NCBI RefSeq assembly: GCF_000747665.1
Contig: NZ_BBKT01000019.1
Span: forward strand, 1 to 50,311
Length of the DNA stretch: 50,311 nucleotides
Source: Thermoanaerobacterium saccharolyticum
GTDB lineage: Bacteria; Bacillota; Thermoanaerobacteria; Thermoanaerobacterales; Thermoanaerobacteraceae
Reading direction: 5' to 3'
This document shows positions 23,549 to 31,886 of the stretch, one piece after another. Made by a program: the position numbers and the translations under genes. The notes beneath the pieces were generated by a model. It worked only from the letters and a program-made list of their open reading frames with translations, did not search any database and had not been told where the DNA came from. Position 1 is the stretch's first letter, and each line of letters starts with the position of its first letter.

Positions 23549-24841
23549 TTAAGCAGCTTTATGAATGTTTTGATATTGTAGTTTGTGTTCATCAGGTGTC
23601 TTTAATACAAAAGGCTTATTATCTCTTAGAACAGCAAATACAATATCTGAAATTTTGTGCATAATTGCTCCAAGAGCTACTTTTTTAGGTTTTGATTCCT
23701 TCTTTTTCTGGTAATAATCATAAAGTACAGGATTTATTGCTGTGCCATTTCTTTTAACCCTTACAGAAGCTAAAGCAATGGCATAGAGAACACGCCTGGC
23801 AATTTTAGAACCTCTTTTGGACATTTTATTGTCAGTACCTTTAAAATGACCAGATTCATTAACAGAAGGATCCACACCAAAATATGCAAAAAGCTGCTTA
23901 GGCTTTCTAAATGCTGAAAAATCGCCTATTTCACACATAAGAGTAACCGCTGATAGAAAACCAACACCAGGTATAGAATCGAGGTAATAAATTTGCTGTA
24001 CAAATTTCTCAGACTTATTTTTATCCACAAATGCCTTGATTTTAGATAATATCAGATTAATCTTTTTATCAAATTCTTCTATGAAATAAATATACACTTT
24101 TAGTACGTCATAGACAGAAGGTAAATTATACCTGAAATTCAAAGCATTTTTAGCAGCTTTAAACAACTTATCATACTTAGCTTTAGCATAATTCAAGCCT
24201 TTTCTGGATGACGTTGAAATAAGTTTAACTATTTCATCAGACTGAGCATTAATAACATCCTCTGGTGTTGGAAATCTTTTTAACAGAGAGATAGCTGCAA
24301 TTCCAGTAACATCAGAGAAAACATTGCAAAAACCAGGGAAAACAATATGCAATTGAGCTTTAAGCTTATTCACATAAGAAGTACGATTATCGACAAGGCT
24401 ATAGTACTCTCTGCATAAACATCTAAGATTTAAAATTAACTCAGCGGGCATAACAGAAACCTTAGTATCATGCGAATAACCAGTAACAGCAATACGTTTT
24501 GCATCAAGTCTATCATTTTTCACTTTTCTTATACCAATATTTTTGTTAGAATTAGTAATGAGAGGATTAATAACAAAAACCTCAAATCCTAATTCTTTTA
24601 GGTGGCAGAAGAGTGGGAAATGGTAGATTCCCGTAGACTCCAGAAATATCTTAGATTTCATGGAGAATTGCTCTTCTGCCTTTTTAATTGACAGAGCAGC
24701 ATTTTTAAGGGAATCAGCATTATCGTGATCAACCTTAAATGGCTTTTTAAACTCCCTTCCATCAGGTGTCAAGATGCAAAACCAGCTAAAATCAGCAGCG
24801 ACATCAATACCGACACTAATATAATTAGGCAAAAAACTCAT
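23549..24841 (-). CDS. IS110-family transposase (DEDD recombinase)
   Basis: A 430-residue RNA-guided-type recombinase. The N-terminal RuvC-like DEDD domain shows SVGIDVAADFSW, FLESTGIYHFPL, and RKVKNDRLDAKRIA. The C-terminal Transposase_20 domain shows DSIPGVGFLSAVTLMCEIGDFSAF, FAYFGVDPSVNESG and the catalytic-Ser region NKMSKRGSKIARRVL. Length and both domains are intact, so it may be active. It is opposite in direction to the gcv operon. Confidence 0.92.
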   Translation of the reverse strand: MSFLPNYISVGIDVAADFSWFCILTPDGREFKKPFKVDHDNADSLKNAALSIKKAEEQFSMKSKIFLESTGIYHFPLFCHLKELGFEVFVINPLITNSNKNIGIRKVKNDRLDAKRIAVTGYSHDTKVSVMPAELILNLRCLCREYYSLVDNRTSYVNKLKAQLHIVFPGFCNVFSDVTGIAAISLLKRFPTPEDVINAQSDEIVKLISTSSRKGLNYAKAKYDKLFKAAKNALNFRYNLPSVYDVLKVYIYFIEEFDKKINLILSKIKAFVDKNKSEKFVQQIYYLDSIPGVGFLSAVTLMCEIGDFSAFRKPKQLFAYFGVDPSVNESGHFKGTDNKMSKRGSKIARRVLYAIALASVRVKRNGTAINPVLYDYYQKKKESKPKKVALGAIMHKISDIVFAVLRDNKPFVLKTPDEHKLQYQNIHKAA

Positions 24842-24879
24842 AAAACAACAACTCCTTTAAGTAAAAGTGAATAAGAATA

Positions 24880-24974
24880 TCCATTCTATTTAGTGAGTAA
24901 ACAACCTAGCATGTGACGCGGGTATCCCGAAAAGCCGGTCCCAACCAGCCAAAACATAAATCCTCACTAAATGG
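24880..24974 (-). ncRNA. Candidate IS110 bridge/seek RNA
   Basis: Immediately upstream of the transposase, TTTAGTGAG (about 24889-24897) pairs with CTCACTAAA (24963-24971), extended by CCATT/ATGG on the outside. Between them lie a CGGG-ATA-CCCG hairpin and unpaired loops on both sides. In IS110-group elements the guide (bridge) RNA is encoded at this place and strand and has such stem-internal-loop structure. No guide-target match was worked out. Confidence 0.5.
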
Positions 24975-24990
24975 AATAATTAGCTATTTC

Positions 24991-25260
24991 ACGGGTATAG
25001 ACCGTAAGGATGATCTCCCAGGAGGTGATACATTTATCCTCTATTCAGAGAAGATTGTACACAAAGTTAAAGCTTAAGTCTATACCGGCTTAAAGGATAT
25101 CCCAAATTATTTATTTAAAAGCAACTTAAATGACTTTTAAGATGTGACATATAAAGTCATTTAAGACAAGATATGCATAATATGGGAGTTAGGCATTAGG
25201 ATAAATCCGAACATAGAAAGGTCATGTTAAATTATTGTTCGGTGTATTAACTCCCGATTT
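24991..25260. other. Strongly folded spacer between the IS110 element and gcvH
   Basis: No gene fits here. Three structures are visible in succession. GGTATAGAC (24994-25002) pairs with GTCTATACC (25078-25086), enclosing smaller hairpins. A 13-bp perfect stem CTTAAATGACTTT / AAAGTCATTTAAG lies at about 25123-25166. GGGAGTTA/TAACTCCC (about 25184-25255) encloses CCGAACA/TGTTCGG. This may be part of the mobile element's guide RNA, an older insertion, or a leader RNA of gcvH. Confidence 0.5.
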
Positions 25261-25312
25261 GATATAAATCATGTAACTTTGTTACAAATATATTATACTA
25301 GGAGGTTATTTT

Positions 25313-25687
25313 ATGAAAATTTTAGAAGGTCTTTACTATTCAAAAAATCACGAATGGGTAAAAGTTGAAGGTGACAAGGCATACGTTGGAATAACCGATT
25401 TTGCTCAACATTCATTAGGCGACATAGTCTACGCAGAGCTTCCTGAAATTGATACAGTGTTAAGCGCAGGTGATACATTAGGCACTGTTGAATCAGTAAA
25501 AGCAGCATCTGATGTATACTGCCCTATAAGCGGTAAAGTTGTAGAGGTAAATCAATCCGTCGCAGACGATCCATCACTTTTAAACAGCGATCCATACGAA
25601 AACTGGATGATTTGCGTCGAAATGAATGACAAAGGTGAATTAGACCAGCTTATGTCACCGGAAGAATACAGAGATTTTTGCAATTGA
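25313..25687 (+). CDS. gcvH: Glycine cleavage system H protein
   Basis: The lipoyl carrier of the glycine cleavage system, 124 residues, normal length. Motifs: [31 protein letters not shown], and the lipoyl-lysine site [18 protein letters not shown] (Lys in ESVKA). It shuttles the aminomethyl group from GcvP to GcvT and is reoxidised by Lpd. The SD AGGAGG is eight bases before the ATG. It lies after the IS110 element and folded spacer, 20 bases before gcvPA. The lipoate ligase and lipoamide dehydrogenase on the opposite strand nearby complete its cycle. Confidence 0.96.
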   Translation: MKILEGLYYSKNHEWVKVEGDKAYVGITDFAQHSLGDIVYAELPEIDTVLSAGDTLGTVESVKAASDVYCPISGKVVEVNQSVADDPSLLNSDPYENWMICVEMNDKGELDQLMSPEEYRDFCN

Positions 25688-25715
25688 TTAAATTTTTCTA
25701 AAAGGAGTGGGTATC

Positions 25716-27072
25716 GTGCACAAATACATCCCAGCTTCCAAAGTCCAACAAAGCGAAATGCTTAAATCTGTGAATGCAAAATCAATCGATGATTTATTTG
25801 TGGACATTCCAGAAGATGTAAGGTTAAAGCGGAAGCTTAATGTGTCAGGTCCTTTGTCAGAGGCAGAGCTTATTAAAAGCATCAAAGGATTGGCTAAAGA
25901 TATTAAGACAACAGATGATCTTATTTGTTTCTTAGGTGCAGGCGTATACGATCATTTTATACCATCTGTTGTAAAACACATCGTGTCAAAGCCTGAATTT
26001 TACACAGCTTATACGCCTTACCAGCCTGAAATAAGCCAAGGCACATTGCAAGCCATATACGAATATCAGACGATGATATGTAACTTGACTGGTATGGATG
26101 TTTCAAACGCATCTATGTACGATGGTGCTACAGCTTTAAGTGAAGCTGCAAAAATGGCTTTTAGCATTACAAACAGAAAAAAAAGTGCTTGTATCGTCAT
26201 CGGTTAATCCTGAGGCAAAAAAGGTACTTCGTACATACATGAGATTTAGCGATATAGAAATTGTTGAGATAGATGATAAAGAAGGCACGATAGATGTAGA
26301 GCTTTTAAAATCTTCTATTGACAGCAATACTGCGGCATTCATCGTACAAAACCCAAACTTTTTCGGCATAATAGAAGACCTCGATGATGTAGAAAAACTT
26401 GTGCATAAAAATGGTTCACTTCTCATCATGTACGTCGAGCCTATATCATTGTCTATATTAAAAACACCTGGCGAAATAGGTGCTGATATAGCAGTTGGTG
26501 ATGGTCAACCACTTGGAAATAACCTTAACTTCGGCGGTCCTCACCTGGGATTCTTTGCAACTACGCAAAAATTAATGAGAAAATTGCCAGGCAGGATCAT
26601 AGGTGAGACAAACGATGTGGATGGCAAAAGAGGATTTGTATTGACGCTGCAAGCAAGAGAACAGCATATAAGGAGAGAAAAAGCCACATCAAATATTTGC
26701 ACAAATCACTCACTAAATGCATTGACTGCCGCCGTATACATGGCAGCACTTGGTAAACATGGCATCAAAGAAGTCGCTTTGCAGTGCCTCAAAAAGTCCC
26801 ACTATGCATATAATGAGCTATTAAAAACTGGAAAGTTTAAACCACTGTTTGAAAAGCCATTTTTCATGGAGTTTGCAATTGAATGTGAAAACAACGTGGA
26901 TGACCTAAATGAAGTTCTTTTGTCAAATGGCATAATAGGCGGTTACAATCTTGAAAAAGAGTATAAAAAGTACAAAAATTCAATGCTTATCTGCGTCACT
27001 GAAAAAAGGACTAAAGGAGAAATCGATAAGCTTGTAGATGTCATGGGAGGTGCAATTGATGAGCTACGATAA
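25716..27072 (+). CDS. gcvPA: Glycine dehydrogenase (decarboxylating) subunit 1, frame interrupted at an A8 run
   Basis: The N-terminal-half subunit of the P-protein, which decarboxylates glycine with PLP and loads GcvH. The GTG at 25716 is chosen because AAGGAG lies eight bases upstream. The reading frame from the start ([18 protein letters not shown]) through [16 protein letters not shown] and [16 protein letters not shown] breaks at the A8 at 26177-26184. With seven A it continues [18 protein letters not shown] and yields 451 residues, the family norm. Later motifs include [20 protein letters not shown] and [22 protein letters not shown]. The 3' end overlaps gcvPB by 14 bases. Confidence 0.92.
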
Positions 27073-28510
27073 ACTCATATTTGAAGTATCAAAACCAGGT
27101 CATACAGCTTACAGCCTTCCACCATTGGACGTAGTCGACTTTGAATTAGAAGAATCCATCCCAAACGAACTTTTAAGGCATACAGAGTTAAGCTTTCCTG
27201 AAGTCAGCGAGGTAGAGCTTGTAAGGCATTATACAAATTTATCATATAAAAACTACAGCGTCGACAAGGGATTTTATCCATTAGGATCTTGTACCATGAA
27301 GTACAACCCAAAAGTAAATGAAGATATTGCAAATTTCGAAGCATTCACTGACATACATCCACTGCAAAGCGAAAGCACTGTACAAGGCGCTTTAAAACTT
27401 ATGTACAATTTGCAAGAAATGCTTAAGGAAATAACAGGCATGGATGGGATGACACTTCAGCCTGCCGCAGGAGCTCACGGCGAGCTTACTGGAATGATGA
27501 TAATTAAATCATACTTTGAAAACATTGGTGAATACAAAAGAAAAAAAATCTTAGTACCTGATTCTGCCCACGGCACAAATCCAGCTAGCGCTGCAACAGC
27601 CGGTTTTGAAGTTGTAGAGGTAAAATCCGGAAGTGATGGCCTTATAGACATAGATTCATTGAAAGCGATGCTTAATGATGATGTAGCAGGGCTGATGCTT
27701 ACAAATCCAAATACTCTCGGCCTTTTTGAAAAAAACATCATAGAAATAGCTAAATTAGTTCATGATGCCGGCGGACTTCTGTACTACGACGGAGCAAACA
27801 TGAATGCCAATATGGGCATAACAAGGCCAGGCGACATGGGATTTGACGTCGTCCACATAAATCTCCATAAGACTTTTGCTACACCACACGGTGGAGGTGG
27901 GCCTGGAAGCGGACCAGTGGGAGTTAAAGGCAATCTTGTAGATTTTCTACCTGTACCTGTAGTTGAGAAAAATAATGATACGTATTACCTTAATTACGAT
28001 TTGCCTCATACAATAGGCAAAGTGAGGAGTTTTTACGGAAATTTCAACGTACTTGTCAAAGCTTACGCATATATATTGACTATGGGTGCTGAAGGACTTA
28101 AGTTCGCCAGTGAAATCGCTGTTTTAAATGCAAATTATCTTAAAGAAAAGCTTAAAGGCTACTATGATCTCCCATACGATACGATATGCAAACACGAATT
28201 TGTCTTAAGTGGCCTTAAGAATAAAGAAACTGGCATAACGACACTTGATGTAGCAAAAAGATTGATAGATTATGGATTCCATCCTCCTACTATCTACTTC
28301 CCTCTCATAGTTGACAGCGCACTGATGATAGAACCGACTGAGACTGAAAGCAAAGAGACTTTAGATGAATTCATAGATGCGATGAAATCAATCGCTAAAG
28401 AAGCAGAAGAAAATCCAGAAATATTAAAAACTGCACCGCATAATACGCCTGTAAGAAGGCTTGACGAAGTAAAAGCAGCAAGAAATCCAATAGTAAAAGC
28501 CAGTGTCTAA
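27059..28510 (+). CDS. gcvPB: Glycine dehydrogenase (decarboxylating) subunit 2
   Basis: The PLP-binding subunit of the two-subunit P-protein, 483 residues. Motifs: [41 protein letters not shown], and the PLP-lysine site [21 protein letters not shown]. The ATG at 27059 has GGGAGGTG upstream and overlaps the gcvPA stop, so the subunits are coupled. It contains an A8 run (27541-27548) that is in frame, a useful contrast with the broken A8 in gcvPA. Last gene of the operon, followed by a strong terminator. Confidence 0.96.
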   Translation: MSYDKLIFEVSKPGHTAYSLPPLDVVDFELEESIPNELLRHTELSFPEVSEVELVRHYTNLSYKNYSVDKGFYPLGSCTMKYNPKVNEDIANFEAFTDIHPLQSESTVQGALKLMYNLQEMLKEITGMDGMTLQPAAGAHGELTGMMIIKSYFENIGEYKRKKILVPDSAHGTNPASAATAGFEVVEVKSGSDGLIDIDSLKAMLNDDVAGLMLTNPNTLGLFEKNIIEIAKLVHDAGGLLYYDGANMNANMGITRPGDMGFDVVHINLHKTFATPHGGGGPGSGPVGVKGNLVDFLPVPVVEKNNDTYYLNYDLPHTIGKVRSFYGNFNVLVKAYAYILTMGAEGLKFASEIAVLNANYLKEKLKGYYDLPYDTICKHEFVLSGLKNKETGITTLDVAKRLIDYGFHPPTIYFPLIVDSALMIEPTETESKETLDEFIDAMKSIAKEAEENPEILKTAPHNTPVRRLDEVKAARNPIVKASV

Positions 28511-28526
28511 TGACACCGGCTTTTTT
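28495..28526 (+). terminator. Intrinsic terminator of the gcv operon
   Basis: AAAAGCC-A-GTGTC / GACAC-C-GGCTTTTTT with a 4-base loop spans the gcvPB stop codon. The T-run faces the plus direction. Confidence 0.9.
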
Positions 28527-28530
28527 CATA

Positions 28531-28963
28531 TCATTCTACAACAACGTCTGACAAAACTAATTTCACAGGATTTGCTATAGAATCCCCCACTGGACACGTT
28601 CTTTCAATAAACTTTGCAAACTCCTCTGCTTTTTCTTTTGGAGCATCCGTCTTCAAATCTTATTTCTAAAAACCCTGGCCTTACGTCGGATTTTCCCATG
28701 AAGCCATCCAAATCAATATCGCCCTCTAATTCTACCCAAAAATCTTGAAGATTAATGCCATTTGCTTTTGCAAAAACTGACGCTACAATGGTTTGGCAAG
28801 AACCTAAAGCGCAAAGCAATGCCTCTACAGGATTCATCCCTTTATTCGTGCCGCCTAATTCTTTTGGTTCGTCTAAAACCATCTTAAAGCCTCTTACTTC
28901 GCTTTCAACTGCCAAACCTTCCGGCAACTTTTTAGAAACCGCCTTAAAAGTTTCCACTGCCAT
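28531..28963 (-). pseudogene. OsmC/Ohr-family protein, frameshifted
   Basis: A small peroxiredoxin-like thiol protein. The N-terminal 105 residues are intact: TNKGMNPVEALLCALGSCQTIVAS contains the first catalytic Cys, followed by ELEGDIDLDGFMG. After RPGFLEIRF the frame breaks at about 28645-28660 (one base too many, not in a homopolymer). The other frame carries the expected end KTDAPKEKAEEFAKFIERTC, with the second Cys, to a stop at 28531. Joined, it is about 143 residues, normal for OsmC. As read, the protein would end in 15 aberrant residues and lack the second Cys. The ATG has AAGGAGG upstream. Confidence 0.8.
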
Positions 28964-28984
28964 TTTAATTCCTCCTTATTTATT

Positions 28985-29008
28985 TCAAAGCTTTTATATA
29001 AGCTTTGA
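28985..29008 (-). terminator. Hairpin between lpd and the OsmC gene
   Basis: Perfect 9-bp stem TCAAAGCTT / AAGCTTTGA with a 6-base loop just past lpd. There is no strong U-run, so it may attenuate rather than fully terminate. Confidence 0.4.
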
Positions 29009-29015
29009 TCGCTAT

Positions 29016-30680
29016 TTACACTTTATGTATAGATTCTTTAAAAATGTCTTTTACTGCCTCCATAATTGTCTCGCTTCTGGTAGGATGAGTGTATATGGCT
29101 TTCTTAAGATCCTCCGCTTTTGCACCGCTTTGGCAAGATGTGGATAATATCTGCACTATTTCAGATGCATCGCTTCCAACAACCCACGCTCCCAAAACAT
29201 CTCCATCTTCGGAAGATATGATCTTGGCAAAGCCCTTTGTTTCGCCGTACGTCTTTGCTCTGCCATTTGCCGCAAAGTAAAATTTGCCAACTTTTACATT
29301 TTTAAATTTGCTTTTAGCCTCTTCCTCTGTATAGCCGAAATAACCTATCTCCGGCTCTGTAAATACAGCAGCAGGTATTTTCATATAGTCGATAGCAACA
29401 TTGCATCCGAAAATATTGTCAACTGCTGCTTCTCCTTGCGCTGATGCCACATGTGCCAACATCATCTTGTTTGTAACATCACCTACCGCATAGACATTGT
29501 CAATATTCGTCCTTAAGTATTCGTCGACTTTTATAGCTTTTCCATCGAATTCTAATAACTCTGAAATTAGTCCTACATCTGTATTTAGTTTTCTGCCAAT
29601 GGAAATAAACACTTTGTCAGCATATATACATTTTGTCCCGCCATCTTTTGCTATCGTTACAATGCTTCCACCGTTTTCTTCTTCTAAAATCTTTTCGACC
29701 TTAGAAGATGTGTAAATCTTTATGCCTCGCTTCTGTGCTTCAGACTTTATCAAATTGCTTACCTCTTTGTCCAGTTGAGGAAGAAGCCTTGGCATCATCT
29801 CAACAATAGAAACTTTCACGCCAAACTGATTCATTATAAAGGCAAACTCCATGCCAATTACACCGCCGCCTATTATGCACAAGCTTTCAGGCAGTGATTG
29901 GATCTCCAAAATGTCGTCACTATTTATGACATTTTTTGATTTTACACCTTCAATGGGTAATTCTTGAGGCTTAGAACCAGTTGCTATTATTATGTTTTTC
30001 GCCTTTATCTTATTTTCTCCAAACAATATGTTTTTATCTTTGTCTATTTTTGCTTCTACGGAATACAAATCAACGCCATTGGCTTTAAGCAATGCATTTA
30101 TCCCTGATACAAGCTCGTTTATTATATTATCTTTTCTTTCAACTACTTTTTTATAATCAAAAGATTTTACATCTACACTAAGGCCAAATTCATCTGCCTT
30201 TTTTATGATGTCATAAACTTCTGCAACTCTTGCGTAGGCTTTTGTGGGTATGCAGCCTCTATTAAGACACGTACCACCTACTCTGTCTTTTTCGAAAAGT
30301 GCCACTTTCGCACCTTTTTTTGCAGCTTTTATGGCTGCCACATAACCTCCAGGACCACCACCTATGACTGCCAAATCGTATTCTTTTACTTCATTGTAAA
30401 ATGTATCTATACTGTCTGAAACTGACTTTTGAGGATTTCCTTCGGATTTTGAAATGATGGAGATAACATCACCAGATTTTACGGTACTGCCCGCTTCACA
30501 TATGATTTTGGAAATAATCCCATCATATTCAGAATAAACTTCATAGTTTACTTTGCCAACCGCTATGTCACATAAAAGCATGCCTTTCTTTACTTCTTGG
30601 CCTTCTTTGACATGCCACTTTGTCAGCTTCCCTTCACTTATAGAGTCAGATAATACAGGTACCTTTACTTCAAAATTCAT
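29016..30680 (-). CDS. lpdA: Dihydrolipoyl dehydrogenase with N-terminal lipoyl domain
   Basis: The E3/L-protein that reoxidises dihydrolipoamide on GcvH using NAD+. About 554 residues. An N-terminal biotinyl/lipoyl domain (residues 1-80) has the likely lipoyl Lys in AVGKVNYEV (about residue 43). The pyridine nucleotide-disulfide oxidoreductase core carries AVIGGGPGGYVAA, the redox disulfide GGTCLNRGCIP, CIIGGGVIGMEFA, YAVGDVT and the C-terminal HPTRSETIMEAV. The ATG at 30680 has GGAGGTG upstream; the GTG at 30695 lies within the SD region. Its place next to lplA and opposite gcv suggests service to glycine cleavage. Confidence 0.94.
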   Translation of the reverse strand: MNFEVKVPVLSDSISEGKLTKWHVKEGQEVKKGMLLCDIAVGKVNYEVYSEYDGIISKIICEAGSTVKSGDVISIISKSEGNPQKSVSDSIDTFYNEVKEYDLAVIGGGPGGYVAAIKAAKKGAKVALFEKDRVGGTCLNRGCIPTKAYARVAEVYDIIKKADEFGLSVDVKSFDYKKVVERKDNIINELVSGINALLKANGVDLYSVEAKIDKDKNILFGENKIKAKNIIIATGSKPQELPIEGVKSKNVINSDDILEIQSLPESLCIIGGGVIGMEFAFIMNQFGVKVSIVEMMPRLLPQLDKEVSNLIKSEAQKRGIKIYTSSKVEKILEEENGGSIVTIAKDGGTKCIYADKVFISIGRKLNTDVGLISELLEFDGKAIKVDEYLRTNIDNVYAVGDVTNKMMLAHVASAQGEAAVDNIFGCNVAIDYMKIPAAVFTEPEIGYFGYTEEEAKSKFKNVKVGKFYFAANGRAKTYGETKGFAKIISSEDGDVLGAWVVGSDASEIVQILSTSCQSGAKAEDLKKAIYTHPTRSETIMEAVKDIFKESIHKV

Positions 30681-30799
30681 AAGGTACACCTCCACTTTGT
30701 TGCTAACTACAGCTTCGATAAGTTAATTATTTAACATCATCTCTAACCATATTTTAGCACTTTTTAAAAAGATAATCAACATTTTGAACATAATTTTGA

Positions 30800-31780
30800 T
30801 TAAAACATGACCTCAAGCAAATTCTCTAATGTTATGTTTGAAAAATATTCTCCAATGTCCATTGATGATAGCACATCTATCACATCATTCTCAGAATGCT
30901 TTACACCTTTTAGCATTTCCTCTACATCTTTTACATCCTTTTTCCCAAAAAAATCTCCGTATATCTTTATGTCTTTTATTATTCCATCAGACACGTTCAA
31001 ATCCACTTCTACTGTGCCACCCGAGAATTTCTTTTCATTTTTTAAATTGTAATCTGGAGACATGCCAAAATTCCATTCCCAAGTGCTATACTTTTCATTT
31101 TTAAGTTTTTCTATATTTCTTATATCTTCGTCTGTGAATTCATAAAGCCCACTTCCACCTGTAGTTAACCTTATATCATCCATTATAAGGTTAATAAATT
31201 CTTCTATATCTATAGGCTTTTCCAAATGTTCGTTTATATTCGTCACTCTTTTAGATACAGATTTCACACCTTTGTCTTCAAATTTTATAGGCCGTACCTT
31301 TAATGCTGCTGATAAATCTGCCATATTTGACGACACCAGCAGTGTTCCATGATGAAGTATCCTATTTTTATAATAGTACTGCGCATTACCTGAAATTTTC
31401 TTGCCGTCGATTGTTATATCATTTCTGCCAGAAAATTCAGCATTTAAAGATAGCTTTCGCAGCACATCAATAATAGGCTGTGTAAATCTTCTAAAATCAT
31501 TAAATCCATTCAAATCATCGTTTACAATAAAGGTGAAGTTAACATTACCTAAATCGTGAAACACTGCTCCACCTCCAGACAACCTTCTCACAACCGGTAT
31601 ATTGTGCTCTTTAACATAGTCAAGGTTAATCTCCGCCAAAGCATTCTGATTTTTTCCTATTATTATGCTTGGCCTGTTTCTCCAAAGCATAAAACACTCA
31701 TCGCTAAATTGCTTTAGTACATATTCTTCTGCTGCTAAATTGAAATAAGGATCTGTGATTTTGTTGTAGATATAAATCAT
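30800..31780 (-). CDS. lplA: Lipoate-protein ligase A
   Basis: It activates lipoate with ATP and attaches it to lipoyl domains, here GcvH and possibly the Lpd lipoyl domain. About 326 residues, with the full-length two-domain form. Motifs: DPYFNLAAEEYVL, LWRNRPSIIIGKNQNA, VRRLSGGGAVFHDLGNVNFTF, and DITIDGKKISGNAQYYYKNRILHHGTLL. The C-terminal accessory domain is about residues 245-326. The ATG at 31780 has AAAGGGTG upstream; a GTG three codons earlier overlaps the SD. Upstream of lpd on the same strand with a 119-base gap. Confidence 0.93.
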   Translation of the reverse strand: MIYIYNKITDPYFNLAAEEYVLKQFSDECFMLWRNRPSIIIGKNQNALAEINLDYVKEHNIPVVRRLSGGGAVFHDLGNVNFTFIVNDDLNGFNDFRRFTQPIIDVLRKLSLNAEFSGRNDITIDGKKISGNAQYYYKNRILHHGTLLVSSNMADLSAALKVRPIKFEDKGVKSVSKRVTNINEHLEKPIDIEEFINLIMDDIRLTTGGSGLYEFTDEDIRNIEKLKNEKYSTWEWNFGMSPDYNLKNEKKFSGGTVEVDLNVSDGIIKDIKIYGDFFGKKDVKDVEEMLKGVKHSENDVIDVLSSMDIGEYFSNITLENLLEVMF

Positions 31781-31860
31781 AGTGCACACCCTTTCTCAAG
31801 ATAAGCTAACTTTATAAATTAAGTATAACACAAATGTATAAACTACGAAAAAATAAAAAA

Positions 31861-31876
31861 GTGGCATGAAAGCCAC
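31861..31876 (-). terminator. Intrinsic terminator after htrA
   Basis: Stem GTGGC/GCCAC with a 6-base loop. On the minus strand it is followed by TTTTTTATTTTTTCG. It lies 10 bases past the htrA stop. Confidence 0.8.
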
Positions 31877-31886
31877 CTGAAACTTA

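Larger units (their letters stand above)
23521..24990 (-). mobile_element. IS110-family insertion sequence (ends approximate)
   Basis: The element carries one DEDD transposase gene on the minus strand and lies between gcvT and gcvH. Approximate ends are set by TAGCTATTTC, which occurs directly at 23521-23530 and again at 24981-24990; each copy is followed 4-5 bases later by TATAG. That would give about 1.46 kb, with 28 bases after the transposase and about 150 bases before it, typical for the IS110 group. There are no terminal inverted repeats, as expected for this family. If the folded DNA to 25255 belongs to it, the element is larger. Confidence 0.75.

Noticed and set aside
24991-25260. A second glycine riboswitch or T-box before gcvH
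   Set aside because: The conserved glycine-aptamer cores and the T-box motif are absent, although the region is highly folded.
25259-25300. Promoter for gcvH (TTGATA ... TATACT)
   Set aside because: The boxes are too far apart, and the possible -10 overlaps the gcvH SD, so transcripts would lack a usable leader.
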